Shown here: in pieces, positions 34,885 to 43,907 of the stretch | Position numbering within the stretch: the first letter of the stretch is position 1 | How the letters are laid out: each line of letters begins with the position of its first letter | NCBI RefSeq assembly: GCF_001590925.1 | Contig: NZ_BCTU01000001.1 | Coordinates: 186,001-250,000, forward strand | Source: Serratia plymuthica NBRC 102599 | GTDB lineage: Bacteria; Pseudomonadota; Gammaproteobacteria; Enterobacterales; Enterobacteriaceae | Length of the DNA stretch: 64,000 nucleotides | Direction: 5' to 3' | The notes under the pieces: model-generated | What the model was told of the DNA's origin: nothing | Seen by the model: only the letters and a program-made list of their open reading frames with translations | Databases searched by the model: none | Made by a program: the position numbers and the translations under genes

Positions 34885-35570
34885 GCTTACTTGAACGGGG
34901 GTTGTCGAAGCTGACCCTCAACGCCTGGAAAGATCGCGAAGGGAAAATTCCCGCGGGCAGCATGAGCGCGATGTATAACCCAGAGAATATTCAGCTGGAT
35001 TATCAGACGCGTTTTAGCACAGAGGACACCATCAACACGGCGTCGCAAAGCAACCGCTATGTGATTTCCGAGCCGGTCGGCCTCAATCTCACCTTGTTGT
35101 TCGACAGCCAGATGCCGGGGAATACCACCCCGATAGAGATGCAGCTGGCGATGCTGAAATCCCTCTGCGCCGTGGATGCGGCCACCGGTTCGCCTTATTT
35201 TTTGCGCATCACCTGGGGAAAAATGCGCTGGGAGAATAAAGGGTGGTTTGCCGGCCGCGCCCGTGATTTGTCGGTCACCTACACGCTGTTTGACCGTGAC
35301 GCCACACCGCTACGGGCCACCGTGCGGTTAAGCCTGGTGGCGGATGAGAGCTTTGTTATTCAGCAATCCCTTAAGGCACAAAGCGCCCCCGATCGTGCAC
35401 TGGTCAGCGTACCGGATCTGGCCTCGTTGCCGCTGCTGGCGCTCAGTGCCGGCGGGGCGCTGGCCAGCAGCGTCGATCCTTTGTCGCTGGCCTGGGATAA
35501 CGATTTGGATAATCTGGATAATTTTCAGTCCGGAGACCTGCTGCGGGCGACGAAAGGGGGGGAGGCATGA
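34881..35570 (+). CDS. afp7: eCIS hub-connector protein (Afp7-like, CIS_tube family)
   Basis: A 229-residue protein. SLLERGLSKLTLNAWKDREGKIPAGSMSAMYNPENIQLDYQTRFS is the start of the CIS_tube (Afp7/PVC7) family, with 'PVGLNLTLLFDSQMPG', 'LRITWGKMRWENKGWFAGRARDLSVTYTLFDRDATPLRATVRLSLV'. It bridges the tube and the spike hub. GTG start overlapping the afp6 stop by 4 bases. The C-terminal 60 residues are acidic and of lower complexity. The end overlaps the afp8 ATG. Confidence 0.88.
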   Translation: MSLLERGLSKLTLNAWKDREGKIPAGSMSAMYNPENIQLDYQTRFSTEDTINTASQSNRYVISEPVGLNLTLLFDSQMPGNTTPIEMQLAMLKSLCAVDAATGSPYFLRITWGKMRWENKGWFAGRARDLSVTYTLFDRDATPLRATVRLSLVADESFVIQQSLKAQSAPDRALVSVPDLASLPLLALSAGGALASSVDPLSLAWDNDLDNLDNFQSGDLLRATKGGEA

Positions 35571-37156
35571 GCCACATCACCCTGGATATTGCGGGAAAGC
35601 CGAGCACATTGGGGATCCGTCGTTTGCGGGTACAGCAGCTGATCAATGAGATCCCGCTGGCGCAGCTGGAGCTGCGTATTCCCACGGATAACCATGGCGC
35701 AGCGGATAACGCGGTACAACGCGAAGTCAGCCGTTTTAGCCTGGGCGCCCGCGTGGTGATTGCCCTGGATAACAAGCCGCTATTCGACGGTTATCTGGTG
35801 CAAAAGAAGATGCAACTGAAGGGGAAAGACTGGTCCGTGCGGCTGGAGGCCCGCCACGCGTTGCAAAAACTGACGTTTTTGCCCCATAGCCGGGTATTCC
35901 GTCAGCAGGATGACAGCACTGTCCTGAAGGGGTTGCTGCAGTCTGCGGGGGTGAAATTGACGCAAAAAGCGGCGGCGCAGCTGAGCAGCAAGCACGATCA
36001 ACTGATCCAGTTTCGTCTCAGCGACTGGCAGTTTATTCGCAGCCGGCTGCTGTCCACCAATTGCTGGCTGCTGCCCGATGCCGCCAGCGACACGGTGGTG
36101 ATCCGCCCGCTGTCCGACGCGGCAATGGCTTCACGGCGGCTTACTCGCGACAGTCGCGACTATACGCTGTATGAAATCAATTTGAATTTTGATAACCGCT
36201 TTACGCCGGACAGCCTGTCACTGCAGGGATGGGATATTGCCGCACAGCGGCTCACGCCGGCGCAAAAAAGCCTGGCCGGCGCGTTTCGTCCCTGGAAGCC
36301 TGAGGGTCAGGCTGGCCAATCCCCTGCAGGGCCGCAAGACTACGCCCTGGCATTCAGCATGTTGCCTGAAGCCACGCTGAAAACCCTGTCGAGCTCTTGG
36401 CTGAACTACCAACAAATGACCGGCGTACAGGGCCACATTGTGCTGGCAGGGACTCAGGACTTCGCCGCGGGCGAAAGTATCACCCTGAGCGGGTTTGGGG
36501 GGGGACTGGACGGCACGGCGATGCTGAGCGGGGTCAATCAGCTGTTTGATACCAAAGATGGCTGGCGCAGTGAGCTGGTGATTGGGCTACCGGCGTCCAT
36601 GCTGGAGCCCGCGCCACCGGTGCGGTCGCTGCATATTGGCACGGTAGCGGATTTTGCCGCCGATCCCCAGCATCTGGATCGGATCGCCCTGCATCTGCCG
36701 GCCCTGAATCTGCCCGACTCGCTGATTTTTGCCCGCCTGAGTAAGCCCTGGGCAAGTCACGCGAGTGGTTTTTGTTTTTACCCGGAACCCGGTGATGAAG
36801 TGGTGGTGGGGTTTATCGACAGCGATCCGCGTTACCCGATGATCCTGGGTGCGATGCACAACCCGAAAAATATCGCGCCGTTCCCACCGGATGAAAAGAA
36901 CAACCGTAAGGGGCTGATCGTTAGTCAAGCCGAGCAGACACAGGCCCTGATGATCGACACCGACGAGAAAACGCTGAAGCTGATGGCGGGGGACAATACC
37001 CTCACCTTAACTGGCGAGGGGGACATTGCCATGCGTACGCCGAACGCCCTGCAACTTCAGGCCGATACGTTGGGTCTGCAGGCTGACAGTGATCTGTCGA
37101 TCGCGGGCAAGCAGCAGGTGGAGATCACCAGCGCGAAAATTAACATGAAAAAATAA
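35567..37156 (+). CDS. afp8: eCIS central spike (Afp8, VgrG-like gp27-gp5 fusion)
   Basis: A 529-residue VgrG-like spike. The N-terminal 350 residues correspond to the gp27-like hub (GIRRLRVQQLINEIPLAQLELRIPTDNHGA ... RVVIALDNKPLFDGYLVQKKMQLKGKDWSVRLEARHALQKLTF). Then 'IGTVADFAADPQHLDRIALHLPALNLPDSLIFARLSKPWASHASGFCFYPEPGDEVVVGFIDSDPRYPMILGAM' is the OB-fold, followed by a repeat-type beta-helix ending QVEITSAKINMKK. It carries the PAAR tip (Afp10). The pairing with Afp9 and Afp10 fits the baseplate order. Start overlaps afp7 stop. Confidence 0.9.
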   Translation: MSHITLDIAGKPSTLGIRRLRVQQLINEIPLAQLELRIPTDNHGAADNAVQREVSRFSLGARVVIALDNKPLFDGYLVQKKMQLKGKDWSVRLEARHALQKLTFLPHSRVFRQQDDSTVLKGLLQSAGVKLTQKAAAQLSSKHDQLIQFRLSDWQFIRSRLLSTNCWLLPDAASDTVVIRPLSDAAMASRRLTRDSRDYTLYEINLNFDNRFTPDSLSLQGWDIAAQRLTPAQKSLAGAFRPWKPEGQAGQSPAGPQDYALAFSMLPEATLKTLSSSWLNYQQMTGVQGHIVLAGTQDFAAGESITLSGFGGGLDGTAMLSGVNQLFDTKDGWRSELVIGLPASMLEPAPPVRSLHIGTVADFAADPQHLDRIALHLPALNLPDSLIFARLSKPWASHASGFCFYPEPGDEVVVGFIDSDPRYPMILGAMHNPKNIAPFPPDEKNNRKGLIVSQAEQTQALMIDTDEKTLKLMAGDNTLTLTGEGDIAMRTPNALQLQADTLGLQADSDLSIAGKQQVEITSAKINMKK

Positions 37157-37176
37157 CCTATTAGGGTGAGGGTGCC

Positions 37177-37599
37177 ATGAGTAACGACATATTGACAGCG
37201 ACCCTGGGACAATGCTGGGCGTTTCCACCGCGGTTTGCCCCCGACACGGGTGTGTCCCTGACAGCGGGCGTTGAGGCAGTGATGCAGAGTCTGCGCGTGC
37301 TGTTTATGACTGAACCGGGCGAACGCATTATGCGTGAGGGCTATGGCGGGGGCATGCATGACTTTATCTTTGAGAATATCACCGATGAACTGCTGGCCAA
37401 CATCCACAACCGCATCGAAGAAAGCATTCTGCGCCATGAGCCCCGGGCGCTGCTCAAGGACGTCATTATCCAGCCGGACAAACAGGAAGCGAGCCGTCTG
37501 CGGGTGCAGATCACCGTGTATCTGTCAGGCACTGATCTGGTCGAGACGGTGGACGGTACGCTGAACATCCATGACGGCCAGACGCTGAGGTTACTATGA
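37177..37599 (+). CDS. afp9: eCIS baseplate wedge (Afp9, gp25-like)
   Basis: A 140-residue gp25-like wedge protein: 'LGQCWAFPPRFAPDTGVSLTAGVEAVMQSLRVLFMTEPGERIMREGYGGGMHDFIFENITDELLANIHNRIEESILRHEPRALLKDVIIQPD' carries the characteristic ExxGERxMRxxYGxG stretch of the T4 gp25/T6SS TssE group. It helps start sheath assembly at the baseplate. Ribosome site GGTGAGGG precedes the ATG. Its stop overlaps the afp10 ATG. Confidence 0.93.
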   Translation: MSNDILTATLGQCWAFPPRFAPDTGVSLTAGVEAVMQSLRVLFMTEPGERIMREGYGGGMHDFIFENITDELLANIHNRIEESILRHEPRALLKDVIIQPDKQEASRLRVQITVYLSGTDLVETVDGTLNIHDGQTLRLL

Positions 37600-38018
37600 G
37601 CAACCTGGTGGTCATCGACGGTGATGCGCTGACATTCAACCCGCAGTTTGGCGCTATTACGATCACGCCACCGCCCCAGCCACGGATCAGCGGCAGCGGT
37701 GAGGCCAGCATCGGGGGGAAAAAGATCTGCATTGTTGGGGATGAAAAACAGGTCTCCTTTACCGTTGACTATATCAAGCCTCCCTTTATCGCCACCCCTG
37801 GAAAAGGGACGCTCACCATCAAACAGTTGGCGTCCGATCAGCGGGCTGAGTTTGCGACGGCGCCGGTGCCGATGATTGTAGTCGGCAGCCAGTTTACGAC
37901 GCAATTTCAGCCCACGACACCGGCCCAGGATCCGCAAGGAAAACCGGACCCGAATATGGGCCCCACGCAAGCAACCGGCGAGTTTATCAACAGCCAGTCG
38001 TTTGTCACGGCCGGGTGA
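37596..38018 (+). CDS. afp10: eCIS spike tip (Afp10, PAAR-like)
   Basis: A 140-residue protein. 'SNLVVIDGDALTFNPQFGAITITPPPQPRISGSGEASIGGKKICIVGDEKQVSFTVDYIKPPFIATPGKGTLTIKQLASDQ' resembles the PAAR-like Afp10/PVC10 tip that sharpens the VgrG spike. A histidine/cysteine metal site is not obvious; only one Cys (in KICIVG) is visible. It overlaps afp9 by 4 bases. A 63-base gap with no hairpin separates it from afp11. Confidence 0.83.
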   Translation: MSNLVVIDGDALTFNPQFGAITITPPPQPRISGSGEASIGGKKICIVGDEKQVSFTVDYIKPPFIATPGKGTLTIKQLASDQRAEFATAPVPMIVVGSQFTTQFQPTTPAQDPQGKPDPNMGPTQATGEFINSQSFVTAG

Positions 38019-38081
38019 GTCATTGTACTGCCAATGCGGCGGAAACGGGCCCTGCGTGCCTTATTTATCATCACATAACCA

Positions 38082-39920
38082 ATGGACAACATCATGTCTG
38101 ACCTGGAGCAACTGAAACAGAGATTGGGCAGCGGATTAACAGACCAGACCTTTCTGCTGGAGCCACGGACAGGGAGGGACCTGCTCAACCTGGTGGCGAA
38201 ATATACCGAAGCCATGCCGTTTGCCGGCCATGGCGACGCTGACTGGAACCGCTTCTGGATGGCCGGCGGCACGCCGCAAGGGCTGAGTGACATCTATCAG
38301 CACCCCGGCCTGGCAGAGAAAAAACTGCCGGTGCAGCAGGCGTTTCTGCTGGCGTTGCTGCAGCTGCTCGAGACACCCAGATCCCTGCTGAACACGCTGC
38401 CAGCGCGGCACCGTTCACTTTATTACCGTGATTTATTGGGGTTTGCCCCCCGCGCCCCACGGCCGGACAGCGTGGCGGTGAGCTTTACGCTGCAAAAAAA
38501 TGCGGCCCCGTATGCGTTACCCGCCGGCAGCCTGTTGGATGGAGGCCAGGACAGCGCTGGCAATAGCATCACCTACCAGACTGACGACAGTCTGCTGATC
38601 ACCGGCCAGCAACTGGAACAGCTGTGCTGGACGGCACAGGTTGGGGAGACGTGGAAACGGTATACCGCCATCGACAGCGCAACGGGCGTGACGCTACCGC
38701 CTGAGGGGCTGCATCTTTTTACCGAAGCAGGGGAAGGGACGGACACCAAAGAGCAGGCCCCCGTGCTTTATCTGGGGTTCAGCGGGACGTCTGCGCAGGA
38801 CACCCTGTCGGTTTACTGGTCTGTGCGCGCCTCATCGGCGCTGGATGTCACCTGGTGGTATTACAACGATAAAAAACAGTGGACCTCGCTGGATGCCGAG
38901 CTGCAGGACAATACGGCGGGCTTGTCCGTCAGCAACCTGTGGCGGGCGCGGCTGCCGGCGGACAGTCAGCCGGGGGGCAGTCTGCCGGAGGGCGACGAGC
39001 CGCTGGAGGCCGGGTATTACTGGATCAAAGGCACGCTGAAAGAAAATAAAGCAGAAAAGGACGAGAACGCGCCCTCCGAGGCGATGCCGAAACTGCAGAC
39101 CGTGCTGGCCAATGCGATGACCGCGATCCTGAATGTGGCGCAGGCGATGGATGACAGCCACTTTGCCCAGCCGTTGCCGGCCAACACAGTCAGCCAGCTT
39201 GTGACGCCGGTTGCTGCCATCAGCGACGTTCGCCAGCCCCTGCCTTCTGTCGGCGGGCAGCCACGGGAAACAGAGGTGGCGATGTTGCAGCGCGCCGCGA
39301 CCCGGATAGCCCACCGGCAGCGGGCTATCACCTGGAACAATATGCGCAGCCTGCTGATGGAGCACTACCCGGAGATTTTTGATGTCCGTTTTCCCGATGT
39401 GGACAAACTGAGTCGCCTGCCGGCGCTTGAGGTGCAATCGCTGATGGTTATCCCTGACGGTCGTTATGGCGATAACGATGACGCGCTGCGCCCGGCGTTG
39501 AGTGACGGAAGGCTGACCCGGATGGCGCAATGGTTGGCGCAGTATACCTCGCTGTGGGCGGCGCCGACGCTCAAGAACCCGAGATATAGCGATGTGACGG
39601 CCCGCTATCGGGTGACGTTCGTGGCGGGTATTCGCCCTGATTATGGTTATCGCCAGCTCGCGGCGCAGTTACAACACGACTATATGCCCTGGTCGACCGA
39701 TCGACGCCAGGCGGTCACGCCGGGCAATCAGGTGGACTACTACCAGCTGCTGGCCACGCTGCAACAGTCACCGCTGGTGCAGTCCGTGAACGCGCTGGTC
39801 CTTATTCACGACGTTATTGATGAAACGGGCAAGCGTAAATCTGTGGAAACACAAAGCACCGTCACCGCCAGGGATGACGAAGTCCTGATTTTGTGCCCGG
39901 AAGGAGAGCCTCATGTCTAA
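38082..39920 (+). CDS. afp11: eCIS baseplate protein (Afp11, J-like wedge)
   Basis: A 612-residue baseplate protein in the position of Afp11/PVC11. Recognisable parts are 'LLQLLETPRSLLNTLPARHRSLYYRDLLGFAPRAPRPDSVAVSFTLQKNAAPYALPAGSLLDGGQDSAGNSITYQTDDSLLI', typical of the baseplate J (gp6-like) family. A central acidic insertion (about residues 300-345) is rich in Glu and Pro. An ATG at 38094 (MSDLEQLKQ) may be the real start; no strong ribosome site distinguishes them. Its stop overlaps the start of afp12 by 8 bases, so the two are coupled. Confidence 0.87.
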   Translation: MDNIMSDLEQLKQRLGSGLTDQTFLLEPRTGRDLLNLVAKYTEAMPFAGHGDADWNRFWMAGGTPQGLSDIYQHPGLAEKKLPVQQAFLLALLQLLETPRSLLNTLPARHRSLYYRDLLGFAPRAPRPDSVAVSFTLQKNAAPYALPAGSLLDGGQDSAGNSITYQTDDSLLITGQQLEQLCWTAQVGETWKRYTAIDSATGVTLPPEGLHLFTEAGEGTDTKEQAPVLYLGFSGTSAQDTLSVYWSVRASSALDVTWWYYNDKKQWTSLDAELQDNTAGLSVSNLWRARLPADSQPGGSLPEGDEPLEAGYYWIKGTLKENKAEKDENAPSEAMPKLQTVLANAMTAILNVAQAMDDSHFAQPLPANTVSQLVTPVAAISDVRQPLPSVGGQPRETEVAMLQRAATRIAHRQRAITWNNMRSLLMEHYPEIFDVRFPDVDKLSRLPALEVQSLMVIPDGRYGDNDDALRPALSDGRLTRMAQWLAQYTSLWAAPTLKNPRYSDVTARYRVTFVAGIRPDYGYRQLAAQLQHDYMPWSTDRRQAVTPGNQVDYYQLLATLQQSPLVQSVNALVLIHDVIDETGKRKSVETQSTVTARDDEVLILCPEGEPHV

Positions 39921-42846
39921 AGAAAACGCCCTGTTCCCGGCGGTGAAAGACGCGATTGCGTTTGATGCGCTGTGGCAACAGGCTCACGAGAAAGTCACTG
40001 CGCTCAGTGGCGAGATCTGGACGGATACCGGCGATCACGATCCGGGCGTCACCCTGTTACAGTCCGCGACCTGGAACTGTTCCGACCTCAGTTACCGTGC
40101 GTCGCTGTCGCTGAACGATCTGTTGACCCATCAAGACCGGAACACCTTGTTCCCGGAAGAGTTCGGTCCTGAACAGGTGCTCACCTGCAACACAGTGACG
40201 GCAGAGGATTACCGCCGGGCCTTACTGGACTTGCACAGCAGCGATATTGACACCCTGAACACCGATGAGCAGGATTTTTTATTCAGCGATATCAGTCTGA
40301 TTAAAGAGCCTGAGGATAGCAGTTTCCACTGGTGGTATAACGCAGAAAAACGCGAATACAGCTTCACGGAGCCGACGGTCACCCAGCCTGAAGACAAGAC
40401 GAAGTTGTCTCTGCGGGGGAACCTCTGGCTATCGGTGGTCCCCACCCGCTATACCCAGTCCTTGTTGCCTGACAACCGGGCGGCGGTGGAGCAACGCCTG
40501 GCTGAGTTTCTCGCGGCACACCGTAATCTCGGCGAAGCGGTGTCGCGCATTACCTGGCTGCAACCGGCGACCTTTAGTCCGCAGATGACGATTGAGCTGG
40601 CCGATAACATCAGCGACATCAATCAGGTGGCGGTGCACATCTATCAGGTCACCGACGCGTTTTTACGCCCGACGGTCGCCCGTTATACCACCGAACAACG
40701 GCGTGCGCTCGGTGACGCCGATGACGCGATTTTTGCGGGGCCGAAGCTGAAACACGGCTGGCAGCAAACGGCGCCCTCGCAGATTACCTCAGGGGGATAC
40801 GTCCTCAATCTCGGCCCGCTGGTAAACCTGTTGCTGGCTATCCCCGGCGTGGCCAGCCTGAGCGCCTTGTCGGTCGATACCGGCGATGGCCACATTACGG
40901 CCGTTGCGGGGGACAACTGGCGCTGGCAGGTGGCTGACGGTTATTACCCCCTGCTGTGGGGGGCGGCGCCGCTGGATCTGCTGGCCATGGCCGGCGGCCC
41001 GCTAACCCTGGTGTCGAAAGGCGGTATTCGCAACACGCTGGACAGTGAGGTGATGGCGCGCTACCTGACACAGGCAGACCTGATTATAACGACGCCTACG
41101 GTGTTACCTGCCGGCCGCTTTCGTGATCAGACGCGCTATATTCCCGTCGGGCAGCGCCTGCCTGAATGCTATGCCTTGCAGCAGCCCGATGCCGTGATTG
41201 ACGACAAGACGCGTGCGGTGCATCAGTTTCTGCTGCCAGTCGACCAACTGCTGGCCGACGGCACGGCAGAGCTGGCGCTACTGCCGATATTGCTGGCATT
41301 TAAAGACAGAGGCAACGCCATTCGGGGGACCCGCTGGCCCTATACCCATGAGATGGTGCAACAGGACATTCATCAGCCCTACGCGGCAACGCTGAAAGAG
41401 AGTGCGCAGCAGGATGCGGCTATCTTCACGCTAGATAAGCAGCCTATTGAGGCCAATTTTGCCCGCGAACTCGATTTTCTTCAGTATTTGCTGGGGTATT
41501 TCGGCACCCAACGGGCCGCCCTGCCGCTGACGCTGGATTTACCGGATTTTCTGGCGACGCAGCGGGCGTATCTGGCGCAACAACCCGCTTTAGGCTATGA
41601 CCGCATCAATATCCGTATTGACCAGGTATCCGCTCTGCAAAAGCGCATTGCGGCACGCATCGGCCTTGACAGCATCTGCTTTGCTGAAAATCCGGACCTG
41701 GGTCAATTGCCGTTTTACCTGATTGAGCATCGCCAGCTGCTGCCCCAAACCCCGGACAGTGCCTTTGACAGTGAACAGACCCCAACGGGGTTTAGCATAG
41801 ACGAACCTAACGTTACCATGACGCAGGCGGGCAGTGCCGGCAAGGTGGGCCAGGGGCAGCTCATCGACCTGATTGCGATTGAAGGGAACAGTCGACTGAA
41901 TGTAAGCCGGCTGCTGGTTATTGCGACCGACGGGGACAGTTTTACCGTCAGCACAGAAAACAGTCAGCAACTGCACAACACCCTGTCACGGCTTCAGACA
42001 GCCTGGGCGAGTCACAACCTGCGCTGGCAGAACAGCAATGTCTGGCTGCAGGATATGGATTACCGGCTGAATTATGCCGAGGCTAAACGGCAACCGTCCA
42101 ATCAACAGCAGCGTTTACTGGCAAGCAACGCGCAATCCCCGTATCCCGCCATGGTCAGCGTCGGTGATGCCATTGTCATACGTCCTGCCGGCCTGCAGTT
42201 TTCCCAGCCAGGGGCGAAGGCCTACCGCGCTGCCACTGTGGATGCGGACTGGCAGCTTGCGGCGACCGTGAAAGCAGTCGACCCGATTGCGGGCACGTTA
42301 CTTATTGAAAAAGCGGCCGACAGCACAGAGGATTTTCCCTCAGCGGAGACCAGCTATCGTTATCAGTGGGCGTTTAGCCAGGCGAACAACTATGCAACGA
42401 CAGACCGGTTCTCATTTGTGGTCAGCGCCGTACTCAATCGCCGTCTGATAGAGAGCCCCAATATTGTGCCTGACCAGCTGGTTGCCTGGGTACAGGAAAC
42501 CATTATGGCGGAGTTCCCGGCCCACGTGTCCCTGATTAATCACTGGCTTGATGACCCAACCTTTAACAACTTTGGGGCGACCTATGCGCGCTGGCAAAAC
42601 AGCGGCATGCCGCTGGGTGATGATGCCTTTGCGCTGATGCAGATGCTGACCTTAGGCCATCTGCCGGTAACCCAGTTGGATATCGGCCTGATGCGCATCG
42701 CCACCGAGGCGCAGCGCACCGAGGTTGTCGGTGACGGCAGCCAGTGGCACGAAGATGTCATCCTGCGAGAAGAGCTGTTCTACGTGCCGAAAGACGTACC
42801 AACCACCCTTGAACATCATGACGAATCTGGAGAGCAAAATGACTGA
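39913..42846 (+). CDS. afp12: Large eCIS baseplate protein (Afp12-like)
   Basis: A 977-residue protein, by position the large baseplate wedge Afp12/PVC12. Early motif 'WTDTGDHDPGVTLLQSATWNCSDLSYRASLSLNDLL' (GDHDPGVTLLE-type) is diagnostic for this family. No other domain is recognised by eye; a region near 'LMRIATEAQRTEVVGDG' closes the protein. With Afp11 it builds the hexameric wedge. GGAGAGCC precedes the ATG. The stop overlaps the start of afp13 by 8 bases. Confidence 0.88.
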   Translation: MSKENALFPAVKDAIAFDALWQQAHEKVTALSGEIWTDTGDHDPGVTLLQSATWNCSDLSYRASLSLNDLLTHQDRNTLFPEEFGPEQVLTCNTVTAEDYRRALLDLHSSDIDTLNTDEQDFLFSDISLIKEPEDSSFHWWYNAEKREYSFTEPTVTQPEDKTKLSLRGNLWLSVVPTRYTQSLLPDNRAAVEQRLAEFLAAHRNLGEAVSRITWLQPATFSPQMTIELADNISDINQVAVHIYQVTDAFLRPTVARYTTEQRRALGDADDAIFAGPKLKHGWQQTAPSQITSGGYVLNLGPLVNLLLAIPGVASLSALSVDTGDGHITAVAGDNWRWQVADGYYPLLWGAAPLDLLAMAGGPLTLVSKGGIRNTLDSEVMARYLTQADLIITTPTVLPAGRFRDQTRYIPVGQRLPECYALQQPDAVIDDKTRAVHQFLLPVDQLLADGTAELALLPILLAFKDRGNAIRGTRWPYTHEMVQQDIHQPYAATLKESAQQDAAIFTLDKQPIEANFARELDFLQYLLGYFGTQRAALPLTLDLPDFLATQRAYLAQQPALGYDRINIRIDQVSALQKRIAARIGLDSICFAENPDLGQLPFYLIEHRQLLPQTPDSAFDSEQTPTGFSIDEPNVTMTQAGSAGKVGQGQLIDLIAIEGNSRLNVSRLLVIATDGDSFTVSTENSQQLHNTLSRLQTAWASHNLRWQNSNVWLQDMDYRLNYAEAKRQPSNQQQRLLASNAQSPYPAMVSVGDAIVIRPAGLQFSQPGAKAYRAATVDADWQLAATVKAVDPIAGTLLIEKAADSTEDFPSAETSYRYQWAFSQANNYATTDRFSFVVSAVLNRRLIESPNIVPDQLVAWVQETIMAEFPAHVSLINHWLDDPTFNNFGATYARWQNSGMPLGDDAFALMQMLTLGHLPVTQLDIGLMRIATEAQRTEVVGDGSQWHEDVILREELFYVPKDVPTTLEHHDESGEQND

Positions 42847-43882
42847 TAAAACCCCGCAGAACAAGGTAGAGACCCCGGCAACCTTTGCCGGCACAACGGA
42901 CACAACGGGTGACAGCGAGCCAAAGAGCAGAGCCTTGCCCCAGGCCGATGCGCTGAAAGCGCGTTTTAAAGCGGGCAGCATTCCGCTGCAGACGGATTTT
43001 GCGGACTTGATTGATCTGGCCAATATAGGGCGCCAGGCGGTGGGGGGCGCTGAGGGTCAAACCGGCCCGGCAAATGGGCTTACCCTCTCTTCTACTGGCC
43101 GTCTGGAGTTAAAGCCCAACACGGCTAAAGGGATTAATGTTGATAAAGACGGTGTAAGTGTTAAATCGGGGAATGGCGTCGCGGTGAATAGTAGTGGCGT
43201 GAACGTAAAACTGGCGAAGGGCGCCAACAATAACGGAGGAGGAGGGCAAGGGGCGGATGGATTCACTTCGATTGGGAGTGCCGGTGGACTAGCGTTAAGT
43301 TCGAATGGATTGTCCGTAGATGCGGGGAATGGTATTAAAATTGATTCAAAAGGTGTAAGTATCAAGCTGGCCGCTAATAGTGGGCTGAGTGCCGATGAGA
43401 CGAATGGTTTGAAAATCGTTCCTGAACAAATGTTCCAGAAAGGGATGGTGATGATGTTTGCCGGCACCACGGCTGAAATACCGAAAGGATGGGATCTATG
43501 TGATGGGGGGAATGGTCGCCCGGATTTACGTGACCGATTTATTGTAGGAAAGGGGAGCAAATTTACTGGGAAGGGAGAAGGTACAACGTCAACCAGCCAG
43601 ACTACGGTTACGGGAAGTGTGAATGTTAAAGATACAAAGCTAACTTTAAGCCAAATCCCTAGCCATTCACATAATTACTATAAGATAGAATATCGTAGTT
43701 TTGGCTATTATTATGGCAATTCAAGACAAGGTATGATTGATTCAAATAGTTCCGTGTCGACTTCCTCTTCAGGTGGAAGTATGGGGCATAAACATGATGC
43801 GACGCTAAATATTAATTCACATCAACATTCAATTGATCCCATCCCGCCTTATTATGCGCTGGCATTTATTATTAAGTTGTGA
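42839..43882 (+). CDS. afp13: eCIS tail fibre (Afp13-like)
   Basis: A 347-residue fibre-type protein. The N-terminus (MTDKTPQNKVETPATFAG ... ALPQADALKARFKAGSIPLQTDFADLIDLANIGRQAVGG) is the part that docks to the particle; then come glycine/asparagine-rich beta repeats (SSTGRLELKPNTAKGINVD, then SSNGLSVDAGNGIKIDSKGVSI), then a phage collar-type domain KGMVMMFAGTTAEIPKGWDLCDGGNGRPDLRDRFIVG with HSHNYY and HKHDATLNINSHQHSIDPIPPYYALAFI. The collar part probably binds the target cell surface. GGAG lies before the ATG at 42839; an upstream frame start at 42725 would overlap afp12 for over 100 bases. Confidence 0.86.
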   Translation: MTDKTPQNKVETPATFAGTTDTTGDSEPKSRALPQADALKARFKAGSIPLQTDFADLIDLANIGRQAVGGAEGQTGPANGLTLSSTGRLELKPNTAKGINVDKDGVSVKSGNGVAVNSSGVNVKLAKGANNNGGGGQGADGFTSIGSAGGLALSSNGLSVDAGNGIKIDSKGVSIKLAANSGLSADETNGLKIVPEQMFQKGMVMMFAGTTAEIPKGWDLCDGGNGRPDLRDRFIVGKGSKFTGKGEGTTSTSQTTVTGSVNVKDTKLTLSQIPSHSHNYYKIEYRSFGYYYGNSRQGMIDSNSSVSTSSSGGSMGHKHDATLNINSHQHSIDPIPPYYALAFIIKL

Positions 43883-43907
43883 TTTCTGTGAGGTTTGATA
43901 TTTATTT